From an uncultured Prevotella sp. (GTDB taxonomy: Bacteria; Bacteroidota; Bacteroidia; Bacteroidales; Bacteroidaceae): 64,000 nt of DNA. This document shows, in pieces, positions 63,931 to 64,000 of this stretch. The stretch covers positions 62,001-126,000 of the forward strand of contig CAMKTS010000001.1 of the NCBI GenBank assembly GCA_946415755.1, written 5' to 3'. Numbering within the stretch: the stretch's first letter is position 1; every line of letters starts with the position of its first letter. A model generated the notes under the pieces. The model was not told the DNA's origin. It saw nothing but the letters and a program-made list of their open reading frames with translations, and did no database searches. The position numbers were made by a program, and so were the translations under genes.

Positions 63931-64000
63931 TGTTGCAACACGTTGTAATTCAATACGTTGCACGGATTTATGACAGATTGACGGATTTTTTTGCAAAAAC

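Overview
The window looks like a chromosomal segment of a gut or rumen Bacteroidota of the Prevotella type. The evidence is (i) many promoters of the Bacteroidota form TTTG-N19/20-TAnnTTTG in front of genes on both strands, (ii) Bacteroidota families (DUF4369/TlpA-like lipoprotein, DUF2851, fimbrillin-like lipoprotein, DUF5703 protein, GH53 enzyme with a dockerin-like tail), and (iii) weak Shine-Dalgarno sequences. The genus is an inference; no rRNA is present.

Layout. 1-2700: a small accessory island with a tandem 87-bp promoter-bearing repeat, a chimeric toxin-antitoxin pseudogene, a nested inverted-repeat element, and an AbiE-type abortive-infection pair behind a palindromic operator. A diverged, inverted copy of the 87-bp repeat (2720-2806) carries the promoter of the next operon. 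2840-7518: a tightly coupled operon of hexapeptide acyltransferase, ACP, adenylating ligase, second ACP, KAS III-like synthase and SDR reductase, which looks like a dedicated acyl-building and transfer pathway. 7565-23961: mostly housekeeping (pnp, cobD-like, dprA, dus, M23 peptidase, recG, ispD, DJ-1-like, pdxJ, nadK). 24142-32783: a nine-gene ABC/efflux operon with its own YtrA-type GntR regulator and a matching operator at the promoter, ending in a split MacAB-TolC-type pump. 32814-40557: GH53 galactanase-like enzyme, stand-alone AICAR transformylase, malate dehydrogenase, a candidate small RNA, a DUF5703 protein and a membrane metallophosphoesterase. 41225-54453: a membrane-anchored AraC-type regulator divergent from a 3414-residue secreted LamG protein, a 49-residue peptide and a fimbrillin-like lipoprotein. 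54505-63398: gamma-carbonic anhydrase-like, waaA, gltX, 7TM-HD phosphodiesterase, FadL-type porin, tRNA-Leu, cytidylate-kinase-like protein and greA. 63399-64000 is another repeat element.

Most distinctive are non-coding patterns. Three intergenic loci (505-880, about 40600-41055, 63511-63930) each contain four degenerate 21-bp units plus inverted-repeat arms. A second pattern is 7- and 8-bp tandem units at gene junctions and inside coding sequence, including two signal-peptide coding regions. Other signals are the promoter-bearing repeat pair around the AbiE island, a two-turn-spaced direct repeat between the AraC regulator and the giant gene, an AGTGTA-N12-TACACT operator, and a short promoter-to-hairpin transcription unit after mdh. 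All were read by eye; none was tested by alignment or database search.
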